A stretch of DNA of 64,000 nucleotides from Favolaschia claudopus (taxonomy: Eukaryota; Basidiomycota; Agaricomycetes; Agaricales; Mycenaceae): contig JAWWNJ010000195.1 of the NCBI GenBank assembly GCA_037176885.1, positions 248,001 through 312,000 on the forward strand, read 5' to 3'. The notes under the pieces are model-generated. The model searched no databases, was not told the origin of the DNA, and saw only the letters and a list, made by a program, of their open reading frames with translations. How positions within the stretch are numbered: position 1 is the stretch's first letter; each line of letters opens with the position of its first letter. Below are positions 1 through 11,598 of the stretch, in pieces. The translations under genes and the position numbers were made by a program.

Positions 1-213
1 CACCTACCCCACCCCATCGCTTGTGGTTATGATGTCATCGTGTTGGCTGCGGAATCTAGGCTAGGTTTGTCGTCGCCGGAGGGTAGCATGTCGTCGAGCC
101 GTTCAGACAATATTGCTTTACACGCTCATTCTGGCTACTCGACTCAGGTTTTGCGCCTCGAAAACCTTGCTTCCAACCCATCTAGTCGCTCCAGCAGTAG
201 ATCCAAGCCATGA
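1..213 (+). CDS. 3' end of an unrecognised protein-coding gene (partial)
   Basis: The first frame is open from base 1 and ends at a TGA at 211-213, giving about 70 codons with no start needed inside the window. The peptide begins with a hydrophobic, folded-looking stretch (around YDVIVLAAES) and ends in a serine-rich, basic, probably disordered tail. I do not recognise a family. An ATG at position 91 would give only a short Ser-rich peptide, so the 3' end of a longer gene entering from the left is more likely. There is no visible relation to the Plavaka gene downstream. Confidence is moderate because an open frame of this length can occur by chance. Confidence 0.35.
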   Translation, partial: HLPHPIACGYDVIVLAAESRLGLSSPEGSMSSSRSDNIALHAHSGYSTQVLRLENLASNPSSRSSSRSKP

Positions 214-703
214 TCTAGGTTGTCTAACACCCTATCTGAAACCGGGGCCGACTCGATGTCGCCTAACGGCAAATCTGGACCAACACATTTGTCGACCATC
301 GATCTACGCTGTTTTCGAGGCTTGTCTGCTCTGGGGGCCCGGGAATATGGCTTTCGATTCTCTACAGACCATTAATCAGAGCTCATATCTATGCAATATG
401 AATGATTCACGCACCCGCATCAGAATGAGGATTCAAGTTTTCGGTGTTCCGACGCAGGCGTCGTTTGGCTCTTCGTTCCGCTCGAATTTTCGCTCTCTTA
501 GCTTCTCTCTCGGGTTCGGAGTCTGAGACATGAGTGACCTCTGAACTATGGCGGCGAACTCTGGGCGGAAGCATGGATAAATGGTGAATAATGAGGAAGT
601 AGCGCGAAGTCTAAGTCGGTGGTGGAGCCAATGACGTCAATTGCAGCACGGTCTCGTGCATTCGGTTTTCTCTCCCCTTTCCAGTTCCTTCCACACCGTC
701 ACC
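214..703. other. non-coding stretch upstream of the Plavaka gene
   Basis: I see no convincing gene here. An open frame at 113-526 has no recognisable domain. The stretch may hold the promoter and 5' end of the Plavaka element, but I could not define a terminal inverted repeat. Confidence 0.3.
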
Positions 704-3700
704 ATGCCGCCTCGAAAAAGCGCCAATAACAAGCGCACTCGACGGCACTCAACTCAATCTCAACTCAGTTTGAAAAAATGCATATACTGTAAAGATCATG
801 TCGCAAATCTACTTCAGCACGAGCAAATCTGCAAAATTAACGCGCAGAATCGGAGACAAGCTTTGGACTACTACAGACAGCGGCGACGCCAACGCCAAAA
901 GTCTCCTCTCACTATTCCTCATAATCTAGTGCGTGTTTGTATCGAGTCATTCCGTCCTAACAGCTAACAAATGTCAAGTTCTCCGCTCCTGTTGCCAATG
1001 CCGTCCAGCCAGATTCCCCTATGGACGTTGACAATGATGCTTCAGACGATGTGGAACTGGGTGTCTCAGAGCCGGAAGAGGGTCCTGTTCCCGTCGAGTC
1101 CACCGCTCTTTTGCCAGAAAAATTCATTTACGTTCGACACCATCGCAACGCCGAAAAACCGCTTCCTGAAATCATTCCCCTCGAAAGTTCGCCGGAAGCG
1201 CAAGTGCCCTCGTACCATGGAACTCCAAGACATCCTGGCAATCGCCCGTTTGCGCCGTTCCGCACATTTGCGGACTACAAATTCGCTTCTCGGTGCATCA
1301 AACGTCGCATGCCAAAGCATGACATTGACGAAGACTTGCGTGATATGCATGGTGGAGTCTATTCTACCGACTCTTTCGTTACGTTCCGCAATCACCGCGA
1401 CCTGAATCGGTCTCTCGTTGCAGCACGGCTCACCAATGTTGCTGTGAGTATGATTCAAGCGCTGTGCGAATATTACTTACGGGGTTTTACTTCGAAACAG
1501 AAAGTTTCGTCGTGGACTTCAAAGGAAAAAGATACAACATTGACGTCGAATTCCGTGACCCGTGGAAACTCATGAAGCGCTGGATTTGCAATGAATCACT
1601 CGCGGCCGTCAGTACCTGGTACTCACAGCAAAAATTCCTGTGCTTGAATGGCGAAATTGATTTCTCAAATCCCCTTTACGACGAACCCTGGACCGGAACA
1701 ATGTGGCGCGAAATCGATGTACGCAAATTTTACTGCTCGTTCGCGAGCTCCGATCAAACTGAACTATTTACAGGACCAGCTGCCTGAGAAGCCAAAGTAT
1801 CCCCCTTGCTTTGTGGGTCTTCACATCTGGTTAGACAAGGGCCTGGTCTCCACGAAAGTGAAGATGCATCCCATCCTTGTCCGAGGCTGCTGGATCGAGT
1901 CAGCAACTTGAAACGGGTCGGGAAATGGGGGCGGCACTTTAGCCGGATTTGTGAGAATGGTAAAGGATGATGTTTTCATGGCACCAAAGACGAGTTTCTG
2001 ATTGATATACACCCTTTGTCTTGGCCTCCTGAGTTGCGGGAAATTGACCCTAAGACTCTTTCTGGCTCTCTGCGGTCGGAATATGACCAGCTCAAGCGCC
2101 AGATTTATCATGCGGTATGCCGTTTGATTTTGTCGTCTCTGCAGAAGCGCTCGCTGGGGGGAGAAACTCTGAAGTTTGGGGATGGGGGTTCTTCGCACTG
2201 CGTATCCGGGCATCCTCATCGAGTCAATGGACTTCGAGGAAATCGCAGCTTGGCTTGCTATTCGCAACTCCAGGGCCCTGCACCCTTGCCCTCAATGCCT
2301 GGTTCACAAAGATGATCTTCACCGTCTATCCCAGGTATACCCCGCTCGCACAGCCGTCTCCATGAAGCGCGTACTCACAGATGCGCCTCGTGGGCCTAAA
2401 ACTGCGAGAGAGGAGTATCTGAGAGAGTATGGATTACACGACTTTGTGGTACGTGTCTTTGTGCGCATGATTAGGGTCGAAATTCATTCATTGTAGCATT
2501 TTTTGTGGGAGTTTGCCCACTCAGAGCTTTACAAAGCGGTCGGCTTCGATAAGCTTCATTTTTTCGATGGTGGCGAGTTCGGGCGACACGCGTGGGTGCT
2601 TCTGAAAGAATATCTTCAGAATCACCAACTCGCGTCCACGTTCAACCAGTGGTAAGCACTTTTGTTTCGGTAATCGTAATCTGCTCATGTTCACACTCAG
2701 GATGGACCAGTTCCCTCGATGGCGTAACTTAAAGCACATTTTCGGCGCAACCAATATCAGCTACTCAGAGGGTCAAACATTTGTCGACATCCTCAAGGTG
2801 CGTTGTTAACCCTGTTTTTTTCTCTGTACTAAACGGAACGAAGTGTGTACTGCCGTGCATTGTCCAACTGGTGCCAACCAATTCATGGTTGGTTCAGTGG
2901 ATGCGTGCCCTGCAAAAAATTCAAGCAATGCTCGCACTTGAGGTGACGACAAAATCTCGGCTGCAATATCTCAGAGAGCTGCAGATTGAGTACGAGGCAT
3001 GTTGCGAGGTATGATCCGTTGATTTCTGTACAGAATTCATTCCAACCCGCGTCGATAAACAGAAGATATCCGAGAAACACGGCAAATCTTTCAATTACCT
3101 CAAGCACCACTTCCTCAGCCACGCCATTGAGAATTTTATGGGAAAGGGGACGAGTCGAAATCAAATACGCGCGTTGGGGAAGGCTTTCAGCAGGAGGTCA
3201 GCGAGATGTACCAAATCACAAACGCCAAAAATGCCGAGCATCAGGTATGCTGCAAAATTCTGCTTTTCAGCACATATGCTGACATGGAGGTAAGATAGCG
3301 TTGATTGACGAGAATGAGGAAGCCATGGCACGCCTAGACATGCAGGTTGCAATGTGGCAGAAAAGCCAGGAGGATGCCGGAGACGACCTGATTCCACCTC
3401 CAGCGCCCCAGTCATTCGTTCATTGGTCGCTGGGGTGCCCCGGAAAGGCGTATTTTCGCCGATATCTCTTGAATCAAAACAGGGAAACAACCCTCTGTTT
3501 CGGAATTTCAACATGAATCTAAGGCAATATCTAGCTCGGCATCATCCAGCGTACCCTCTTCGCATGGAACAAGATTTCGAGGCAGGTTTACTTCCCTTGT
3601 AATCAAATGGCGGGCTCATACAAATCCTTAGATCATGCCGTGCAAGGCCCTCTACGTCAACTTCCAGTCTTCGGTGAATTGGAAAAGCGAGCGCGACATC

Positions 3701-4054
3701 CTACGCTGTAACCCATCTTTCCACAACGAGCCGCGGTATGATTCTGTCATCTTCAATGCCGAAGACGATCCGCTGGCAATGGCAGAACTGGCATTAGTCT
3801 TCCGATGCTTCCTGCCGGACGGAGTAAAATTGGATCTGGCAATGGTAAGACCTTTCCGTCGCTCTTCGTGGCATCCGAAAACCCGCACCGACTGCCCAAT
3901 ACGCGAACGGAAGTCGGGTGTGATGTTTATTGCACTAGAGCATGTTGTGCGAGGAGTTTTACTCTGTCCCATTTTCGGAGCATCACGAGAGGCATTCTAT
4001 GTTATTGATACCATTGACGGCGACATGTTTCTACGAATTAATGGCATTGAGTAG
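704..4054 (+). pseudogene. Plavaka-type DNA transposon transposase, decayed
   Basis: This is a cut-and-paste transposase of the Plavaka group, found in Agaricomycetes. It starts with a basic N-terminus and a Cys/His zinc-finger-like segment (CIYCKDH...HEQIC, about 780-835). Family blocks follow in order: the RPFAPFRTFADYKFA block (~1248), VDFKGKRYN and FRDPWKLMKRWIC (~1510-1590), WYSQQKFLCLNGEIDF (~1618), YPPCFVGLHIWLDKG (~1798), CPQCLVHKDDLH (~2285), FPRWRNLKHIFG (~2712), LPCIVQLVPTNSWLVQWMRA (~2840) and IDENEEAMARLDMQ (~3305). Several short introns are visible, for example 929-978 and 1719-1773. An in-frame TGA at 1909-1911 falls in a Gly/Asn/Ser-rich stretch where I recall an arginine in relatives, and the frame is lost again near 1998, so the copy is probably inactive. 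The end at 4054 follows an acidic C-terminal region. I could not define terminal repeats. Confidence 0.8.
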
Positions 4055-4239
4055 CCTGTAGTACATAGTATAATACAGTTCCATCCCCCACAATCCCGGC
4101 CGCCGATTATCCTGGAATAATAGGGATTATATGCCATGACAGGAATTATACCGGCTCAACGTGGATTATAATCCACCCTGGAGAGGATTATGAGCGCTTA
4201 CGAGGTCAAAATTCTGCTCCATCCGTCATGAGCAAACTA
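4055..4239. repeat. GGATTATA-rich spacer after the Plavaka gene
   Basis: This short stretch contains several forward and inverted copies of a GATTATA/TATAATC motif (about 4106-4192). It may be the 3' subterminal region of the Plavaka element or a small unrelated repeat. No gene is seen. Confidence 0.3.
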
Positions 4240-4504
4240 GGTTTTTTCCGACATCTCCAGTATCTTTTTACGGCGCTGACAGTAACTGGGAGTACACTTG
4301 GTGTGACGCTGCAAACGGTTGAGCATTTCTGCTAGCTCTAGCTTTGTGTCCTCGAGGGTATTGAAAAGACGGGCAGAGGGGTGAATTGCAGGCTGGCAGC
4401 AGGAGGAGTTGCAAGAGATGGATGCCATGTGGAGATATGTTTATCCCAATAGTCGATAAATGCCTGCATCTGGACTGGATCAGAGGTATCCAGATCATCA
4501 ACAG

Positions 4505-5058
4505 AAGAAAACGCTATTGACCCAACACCTGTAGCGCACCACGTGACTCGGTGATGGCCGCTGTCTGCCCTTCGCGCGCGGAAAACCCAAGTCAAGTCAG
4601 CAAAGTTGAGAAGAGCTGAGGTCCAGGGGGCACCACAATGGTCAATTTTTGGTATACATACTACAGCATAGTGATTTGGCTAGCCTGGTGATATTTCAAG
4701 GAATTCAGGCCAAAAGCAAGAATAAATATGTATTATTTAGCAACAATTTAGCGAATTATTATGTTTCTCGGGGGAATGGGACACAGTCTACAAGCAACGC
4801 GACCTGGGTGAGGGACTTGAACCGCATTTGGCGTGGCCTTCGCGCTCCGTGAAGATATAAACTCCCCCGACACCTCCCACCGACCTCTGACAGGCTAGTT
4901 ATGGACTCTGAGACAGTATCTGCAACCATAAGGGAGTTCAAGGCCATCTAGAGGGCATTCTGAGAGGGGGGGACTTGGGTTTTCCGCGCGCAAAGGGCAG
5001 ACAACGGCCATCACCGAGTCACATGGTGCGCTACAGTGTTGGGTCAATAGCGTTTTCT
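4505..5058. mobile_element. MITE family 1, copy A (inserted in the Helitron)
   Basis: The element has long terminal inverted repeats of about 90 bp that begin AGAAAACGCTATTGACCCAA and end in its reverse complement. It is flanked by a perfect 8-bp duplication ATCAACAG (4497-4504 and 5059-5066), as expected for hAT-superfamily targets. Small open frames inside are not coding. Immediately right of the duplication, 5067-5103 repeats only the last 37 bp or so of the element. Confidence 0.85.
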
Positions 5059-5112
5059 ATCAACAGCATGGTGCGCTACAGTGTTGGGTCAATAGCGTTT
5101 TCTATCTGTTGA

Positions 5113-5659
5113 TAGAAAACGCTATTGACCCAACACTGTAGCGCACCATGTGACTCGGTGATGGCCGTTGTCTGCCCTTTGCGCGCGGAAAACCCAAGTC
5201 CCCCCTCTCAGAATGCCCTCTAGATGGCCTTGAACTCCCTTATGGTTGCAGATACTGTCTCAGAGTCCATAACTAGCCTGTCAGAGGTCGGTGGGAGGTG
5301 TCGGGGGAGTTTATATCTTCACGGAGCGCGAAGGCCACGCCAAATGCGGTTCAAGTCCCTCACCCAGGTCGCGTTGCTTGTAGACTGTGTCCCATTCCCC
5401 CCGAGAAACATAATAATTCGCTAAATTGTTGCTAAATAATACATATTTATTCTTGCTTTTGGCCTGAATTCCTTGAAATATCACCAGGCTAGCCAAATCA
5501 CTATGCTGTAGTATGTATACCAAAAATTGACCATTGTGGTGCCCCCTGGACCTCAGCTCTTCTCAACTTTGCTGACTTGACTTGGGTTTTCCGCGCGCGA
5601 AGGGCAGACAGCGGCCATCACCGAGTCGCGCTACAGTGTTGGGTCAATAGCGTTTTCTA
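5113..5659. mobile_element. MITE family 1, copy B, inverted relative to copy A
   Basis: This copy carries the same ~90-bp terminal repeats and the same internal sequence as copy A in reverse orientation. Its flanks read CTGTTGAT on the left and ACAGATAG on the right. These are pieces of the original target in opposite orientation, so the pair is probably the product of an aberrant or replicative transposition followed by inversion rather than two simple insertions. Confidence 0.8.
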
Positions 5660-5863
5660 ACAGATAGTGCACCCCTCAAACCACAGAAATCCATGGACAT
5701 GACTGCTTCCACGGTGCTGCCACTCGAATCGCCACCACCAATCCTTCACCTTGAATTTGACTTTGAGATAATGTTCAAAGTAGACTTCAAATCTCTTTTG
5801 AAAATAGTACGCTGCAATGGCTGGGTTTTCGTTCAGGTCTTTCAACCGCACACGATAGGAGTA

Positions 5864-6317
5864 CAGTCGGATATCTCATAATGCATGAGGTCAAAATGCA
5901 TAAACCTCATTATGCATCGACTTTTGGTGTCCACCGACTTGGTAGGCTGGGATTTTATGCATTATCCTCATAATGCCTATTGCATAGGGTGAAGAGTGCA
6001 TTTATGCATTTTGAAATCGCAAAAATCGTACAATTTGGTGAATTTTACCGCTCTCAGGACCAATTTAGACATGTTCCGCACCCTGAATACACAGCTGTGT
6101 CATTTTTACCCCAAAATTTAGCGATCTGCTGGTTATTACAGCTAATTTTGACAGGCTCCCGGCAACTTCCAAGTGATTCGGTGTTCGCCGGACTACCATA
6201 TATAGTATTTTCGTGACAATGTCACGCATGTCACCTAGTGTGACATTATGCAGAAATGCATATTGCTCATAATGCATAGGGGTCCACGGGCCTTATGCAT
6301 TATGAGCTATCCGACTG
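5864..6317. mobile_element. mariner-type MITE (454 bp) inside the Helitron ORF
   Basis: Terminal repeats CAGTCGGATA...TATCCGACTG extend inward as imperfect CTCATAATGCAT repeats, and the element is flanked by TA on both sides (5862-5863, 6318-6319). The ATGCAT/CATTATG motif recurs inside. Leaving it out joins the Helitron frame in phase, so it entered after the Helitron was in place. Confidence 0.85.
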
Positions 6318-7127
6318 TAAGTGTCTTCTGGAGCATCAGGTACATTGCTTGGCATATGCTGATGCATGTCTGGCCACTGAACATCGGCAGATGAAGTGAA
6401 GAAAACGACGAAACGTGGGGAGTTGTTGAGCAGTGATCTCGCGACGAGCCTTGTTCCAGAACGGACGGGTGCCTGGCAGATTATCTGCTGCTTGTGCAAC
6501 ACGGTTAGCAAGACCCTGTGCATCCCCTGCCTCCAGCATGTCTTCAATATCCTCGACAGTCAAGTCCCTGTCTGTCTGATGAGTTGTAGTGTACCACTTG
6601 GCTGCCTTCTTTGCATCGTGCCGCATGCTTGTGTTTAGCGCCCAGTATCGAAATCTAGGATGGCGAGCGAATCTTCCATCCTCATATCTGATCAAATGAG
6701 CAGCCCACTCTGCCATGGATACTTTGATCTCCCTGTCTGCTTTGAAATCTGCCTCTCCATTTGGGAACAAAGTAGGGAATGCATTTATAGCAATTGGGTC
6801 TATCCCATGTTCATTCATTGGTGTTGCGTGAACAAATGGCATTGTCAGAATGACTGGGTTGTTGTGGTGGGACGCTGCTGCTCGAAGTTGTTCAATTTCG
6901 GTGCTCCGGGAGTTGATATTTGGCACAAAGCCATTCGAGATATGAGGCTGGTGCTCAGTACCATCTGCTGAGTTTCCTTCTGATTCTGGTGGACCCTCAT
7001 CTGGGTCATCAGATAGGTCCCGAGAGTCCACTGTGCGTAGCTGATCACGGATAGGGCAAATTCGCAAGTCGATGAAAATCAACTTCAATCTGATTTCGGA
7101 AGGTAGGATGATGTGCCTTCAGATTAA

Positions 7128-7275
7128 TGTTACCGCGACTTGGACTCAAGTCTCCCAAGTCGACTTACTCAAGTCGACAGGAGTCGAGTCAAGTCGGCTT
7201 ACTAAGTCTGACTTCACCGGACTCGAGTTCAGCGTGAGTCGACTTGAAGTCACTTGAGTAGACTCAAGTCGGGAT
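7128..7275. repeat. cluster of AAGTCGACTT-like inverted motifs
   Basis: About eight forward or inverted copies of a CAAGTC / GACTTG motif lie within 150 bp, some forming the perfect palindrome AAGTCGACTT. The cluster sits at the upstream edge of the Helitron fragment. It could be a small foldback repeat or an array of protein-binding sites. Confidence 0.5.
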
Positions 7276-8202
7276 AAATAATGAATATCTTGTAATAGTG
7301 TAAAGAACTTTGTTTGCGGTCGATTGAAAGTGTTCAGACACGTTTAAAATTGGTTACTGGTACTGAATCCGGATTGACGGGAAGAAAACTGATTGGACGA
7401 TGAAATACGGTGAAACAAAGGGATTTGCTACCAATATTCTGCTTCAACGAGATCCGGGATGTCCTCAGACTCGGAATCGGAGTCCTCGAGGCCATGGTTT
7501 GTGGTATATGTTATGCAGTAGACGTAGTACATTGCCTTCCCAGAGGGAGGCGACCAGATATGACAAGAGAGATTTGTTGAAGCTGAAGGCGGGTGGTGAG
7601 TGGTCCAAGAAGTCGTAGAAGCACGGGAAGCTGCTTCAAAAGCGGCGCGCTGAGCGAGGAGACGATTTAGACTGTCGCAGAGTTGCTGTGTTTGATGTGA
7701 GTGATGTCATTGTTTGCGATCAGTGCTGAGGGCAAACTTACGTCAATCTGGAGCTCCGCACTAGTGCTGCCGGGAGCTGGAGTTAGCTCCGAGCTGAGTT
7801 CAGCTCCAACTCGACCCGTTACCATAAACGGCACCTCGAGGTGATGCCAGCTCGCCTCGCCTCGGCCCCCAAAACAGGCACCGTGACACTTTTGACAGCG
7901 TCACTGAGTGACTGGCGCGTCTACCACAATCCTCGTCCTCCCGCTCACCGGCTAGCGTGTTCCTGCCGCGAACCAATCCTCCTATGCTTCACCTCAACCT
8001 CGCTTGGCGTCGACGTCACCGTCTGACTGCTACGCAGGACGCGATACGCCCCATACAGAGCTGGAAATAAGACGCAAAGGTGGCGCGTCGGGAGAGTGTG
8101 TTGGCGCACTCAGGGTCCAAGGTACGCGCAATAGATACCTCCAAAATGTTATATATATTGCCCCAATTATACTCCATCCCAACCCTCCCTCTTGTGAACT
8201 CC

Positions 8203-11200
8203 ATGGCCTCGCCGTCCTGCCAATGCGGCAACCCGCAGGCATGCACTTGCTACATCCAACCCGCACGTCAAAACAACTTCACAACGAATTCCTACCCCAC
8301 CCCCAACGTCTTTGGCTCCTGGCCTGGCTCTCAGGCCCATGCCATGCCTCTCCCGCCTCAAGCTTTCATCTCCGGATCGCCGTATCCTCCACCACCACCT
8401 CCCGCCGCTTTCAGCCAGACTTACGGCTTTCAAAATACATACCCCGCCTCATTTAACACCGTGATCCCTCCCCCTTCCTCTGCGGCAAACCCATGCACCA
8501 TTTGTCGACGCGACTAACACGATTAATGCCGGCCTCGCTCCGCCGCAGCGCAAGAAGAAACGTAAAACCAATCCCAACGCTAACTCGGCAGCTACATCGC
8601 GTACCCGGCGCCGCATTGACTCTAATTCTACCTTAGAACCCGCGGTTTATGGGGTGGGTCCGTCTGACGCAAACGTAGCGGCAGCAGCCGCAGCCTCTGA
8701 ATCTGTTTCCCATCCCTCGATCCCTCACCCCAACTTCGGCTCCCTAGTCAACAAAGCTTCGGCATCCGCAGACGATGCCACGGATGTCTGGTATTTCGTT
8801 CGAGGTGTTCACGGCGCTTCCGCGCCAACCGTCGCACCAGAACCTACGGAAATGAAGCAGGATCGACCGGATAAAAAGGTGTTTTCTCATTTATCGTGCC
8901 GCCTCTGTCCGTGAGTTTTCAGATGTATTTTATTTTGTGTGCCCTATCCGAACTAACCCCTTGTTCCGTTAGATTTCCAAAGTGGAAGGCGTGGAAGAAT
9001 GGTCCCGGACAAACCAAGACCATTAGAAATCATCTCGAGGGGGAACATGGCAAAGTTTGGAAGGATATGGTCATCCTTAAGGGGCTTAAGAATTGGGAAA
9101 ATCTTGCGAAGGCGCCGCAGGTTGCGGGAGAACGGGAGGAATTCTCCCTCCCGGATTCTACGAAAGACTGGTTAAATGGATCGCCGTTGATGATCAGGTA
9201 AGTGCAATCCCATCTTCGCCTCTTCCATGTTCTGATATATGTGCTTTCAGTCCATAGACGTGGTGGATTGTCCGGAGCTCCGGGATCTCCTCCTTTTTAT
9301 TGGGACTCAACTGGAGGACAAGGACATACCACATCGTACGAAGTTATCCGAGATGATCGTCAAACGGTTCCAGGCTGAATATCAGCTGATGATTCATGAA
9401 ATTCAGGTACTGCGCATCACAATCTCAGAGTTCACTTATAATTATATGTCCAGAATTCGCTCGGGCGACAGTCTTACACCCAGGATGTGTGGAGTCGTGA
9501 GAATCTCGACTCACATCTGGGTATTACCGCCCACTACATCATCCGAGACGCGAACGGGCACCTTGTCCTGAAAACCCGGCTCGTCGCTTTTCGTCGATTG
9601 GATGGGAGACATACTGGTCAAAATATTGCAAAAATCTTTGTACAGGTTTTGAAGGAGATCGGTTGTTTGCACAAAGTAAGTCGCATCGAGTCGTGAATTG
9701 AATAGCCTACTAACGATCACTCAGGTTGGTATGATTACATGCGACAATGCTAGCAATAATAACACATGCATGGTGTATATTGCGCAAGAGCTCGCCGTAC
9801 TCGGGATCCCTTTCGATGCGGAAGGGAACAGAATTCGGTGAGTTTCGATGATTTATTACCGAGTCCGACGGCTAAAGGCATTCAGATGTTTTCCACATGT
9901 CGTTAATATTGCCGTCAAAGCCGCTCTCGCAACACTTCCCGAATTACCTTCTCCTCAAGCTGGTATCGATTTGGACAACTACGGCACGCCGATTCCCGAG
10001 GCGCTGAAGCAGGATGTCGGGTATTGGGAGGCGCTGAGAAAGAACCCTGTCAAACAAACACGAACACTCGTTACATCGTGCCGGGCATCTGGTCAACGAC
10101 GGGATAATTTCAAGGAGACAATCGAACGTGGCAATGAGGAGGGCGGCTTCGGCGAACCTGCCTTAAAGCTGCGTGTCATACAGCTCTTGCAAGATGTCGA
10201 CACGCGTTGGTCGGCCACGTTTTTGATGATAGACCGGTACCTTGAGCAAGATTTGGTTTGTTCCATTGTTTTTTTCTTGCTGGTAGGGATTGAATTTGAC
10301 TTAGGTAGGGATTGAATTTGACTTGCAATTTCGTTCAGGCTGTTGAGGCATTTCTCGACGACCCAATGCAAGTCGAGATTTCAGATGACCGACTCGATCC
10401 GATCGCCAAGACTGTGCTCGTCGACATTCGGCGCTTTTTACAGGTCCCACATCTTGTCCAGGAGATAGTATCTGCGGAGAAAGCGCCTACCCTGTCCTAT
10501 GTGCTCCCACTCTATGAGCAGCTCATTGCCGCACTCAAGCTTCTTGCTCGAGAGCTCCCGAAAATCAGTCTCGGTATTAACGCCGCTGTCGATAAATTCA
10601 CTGAATACCTCGGGATGTCTCGGCGCACTCGAATTTACGCGCTGGCCATGGGTAAACACTTCGCCCTTCGTCACCTCATTCGCTTCAACCACTCATATTG
10701 TTTCTCAGTTTTAAATCCGACAACAAAACTTCAATGGCTCAGGGATAACTGGTCCCCGTCAGATGCGGAGGAAGCCAGAACTTGGATACGTGCAGCAGTG
10801 CGTCCCAAATCTTCCCATTATTGCGCTACTGACAAATCACTCGAAGATGCTGGAGTATCGCCGAGAGTTCCGCACTAACCAGAACTCTGCAAGCACTGCC
10901 CAGATTCCTTTAACTGCCAGTCGCCGCGCTGTTCACACGCCGTCCTCGTCCCACGCCGCTCGTGCACAGAAATCTGGTTTTGCAAAACTGGGTGCTCTTG
11001 TAAAAGAGCTCTCTGCTTCCGACATTGAATCTCCACCAAGCAGTCAAGATTCACAGCCGCTTTCGGAGGAAGAGCAAGCCGAGGCGGAGCGCCGGGCGGC
11101 TGCCGAAGATGAGCAGATTGTCGACACGGAGCTGAATGAATATGAGAGGGAGGGCCTTCTGGGTGGATCGGATCCAGAATATGAGGACCTCGACCTGCTT

Positions 11201-11598
11201 CGCTACTGGGAGGTGAGTTTCGAGTATTCTTTGTGATTGTGTTGGTTTCTAAATTGTTACAGGCTCGCCAGTATCGGTTCCGGCACCTATTTCGCGTGGC
11301 GGTCGATGTATTGCCTGTTCAGGCTTCAGCGGTACCATGCGAGCGTGTTTTCTCTTCCAGCAAGGACACAGATGCCTCCCTACGCAACAGTCTCTCCCCC
11401 GAGATGATGGAAATGCTCCAGATTCTCAAATTTATTTATCGACAGGATCGCATCAAATTTTGCGACGAGTTAGTCGTAACCGAGGAAGATCTGTCTGTTG
11501 TTGATATTGACCCTGATGTAGCAGAAAGGTTGATTGCGGCAGGGCGTACTCAAGAGCTCAAGGATCTTATAGAATCTTCCTGGGCTTCGCCCGTTTGA
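8203..11598 (+). CDS. hAT-family transposase with BED zinc finger, multi-exon
   Basis: This transposase excises and inserts the surrounding hAT element. After a Cys-rich start (CQCGNPQACTCY) and a Pro-rich, probably disordered region there is a BED-type finger split by an intron (CRLC at ~8900, HLEGEH at ~9040) for DNA binding. The RNase H-like catalytic core follows: GITAHYIIRD (~9520), ITCDNASNNN (~9735, a likely catalytic Asp), RCFPHVVNI (~9890) and DVDTRWSATF (~10197). The C-terminal hAT dimerisation region is at about 11265-11450 (PCERVFSSSKD, RNSLSPEMMEMLQILKF). At least eight short introns have good GT-AG borders, for example 9722-side and 10253-10339. The ATG at 8203 is chosen because the Cys-rich block follows it. 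One extra T near 8494 breaks the frame in the disordered N-terminal region, so this copy may be inactive unless the base is an error. Confidence 0.87.
10271..10324. repeat. 22-bp tandem duplication inside a hAT intron
   Basis: GGTAGGGATTGAATTTGACT occurs twice in a row within the intron before the AVEAFLDDP exon. It leaves both splice sites intact and looks like a recent slippage event. Confidence 0.6.

Larger units (their letters stand above)
4240..7140 (-). pseudogene. Helitron Rep/helicase polyprotein, N-terminal part, interrupted
   Basis: This is part of the replication-initiator (Helitron_like_N) region of a rolling-circle Helitron transposon, read right to left. The long frame 7088-6336 carries the N-terminal segment (FVHATPMNEHGIDPIAINAF, then the TLFPNGEADF block). 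It continues across a MITE (5864-6317) into the LNENPAIAAYYFQKRFEVYF segment, then the WQHRGSSHVHGFLW motif that belongs to the Rep signature (5851-5660). After the second MITE cluster it resumes at about 4503 with VDDLDTSDPVQMQAFIDYWD and ends near HPSARLF and CTPSYCQRRKK (4400-4250). Frame breaks are present, among them one extra G in a G run just before the MITE pair. The SF1 helicase half is absent, so the copy is truncated. Similarity upstream to about 7140 suggests the real N-terminus is frameshifted. Confidence 0.8.

Noticed and set aside
113..526. 137-codon open frame near the left edge
   Set aside because: It overlaps the better-supported open frame at 1-213 in another phase and has no recognisable content.
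4649..5523. Open frames of 60-70 codons inside MITE family 1, repeated at 53.8-54.1 kb
   Set aside because: They recur only because the MITE copies are similar. They overlap on both strands and show no domain or codon pattern.
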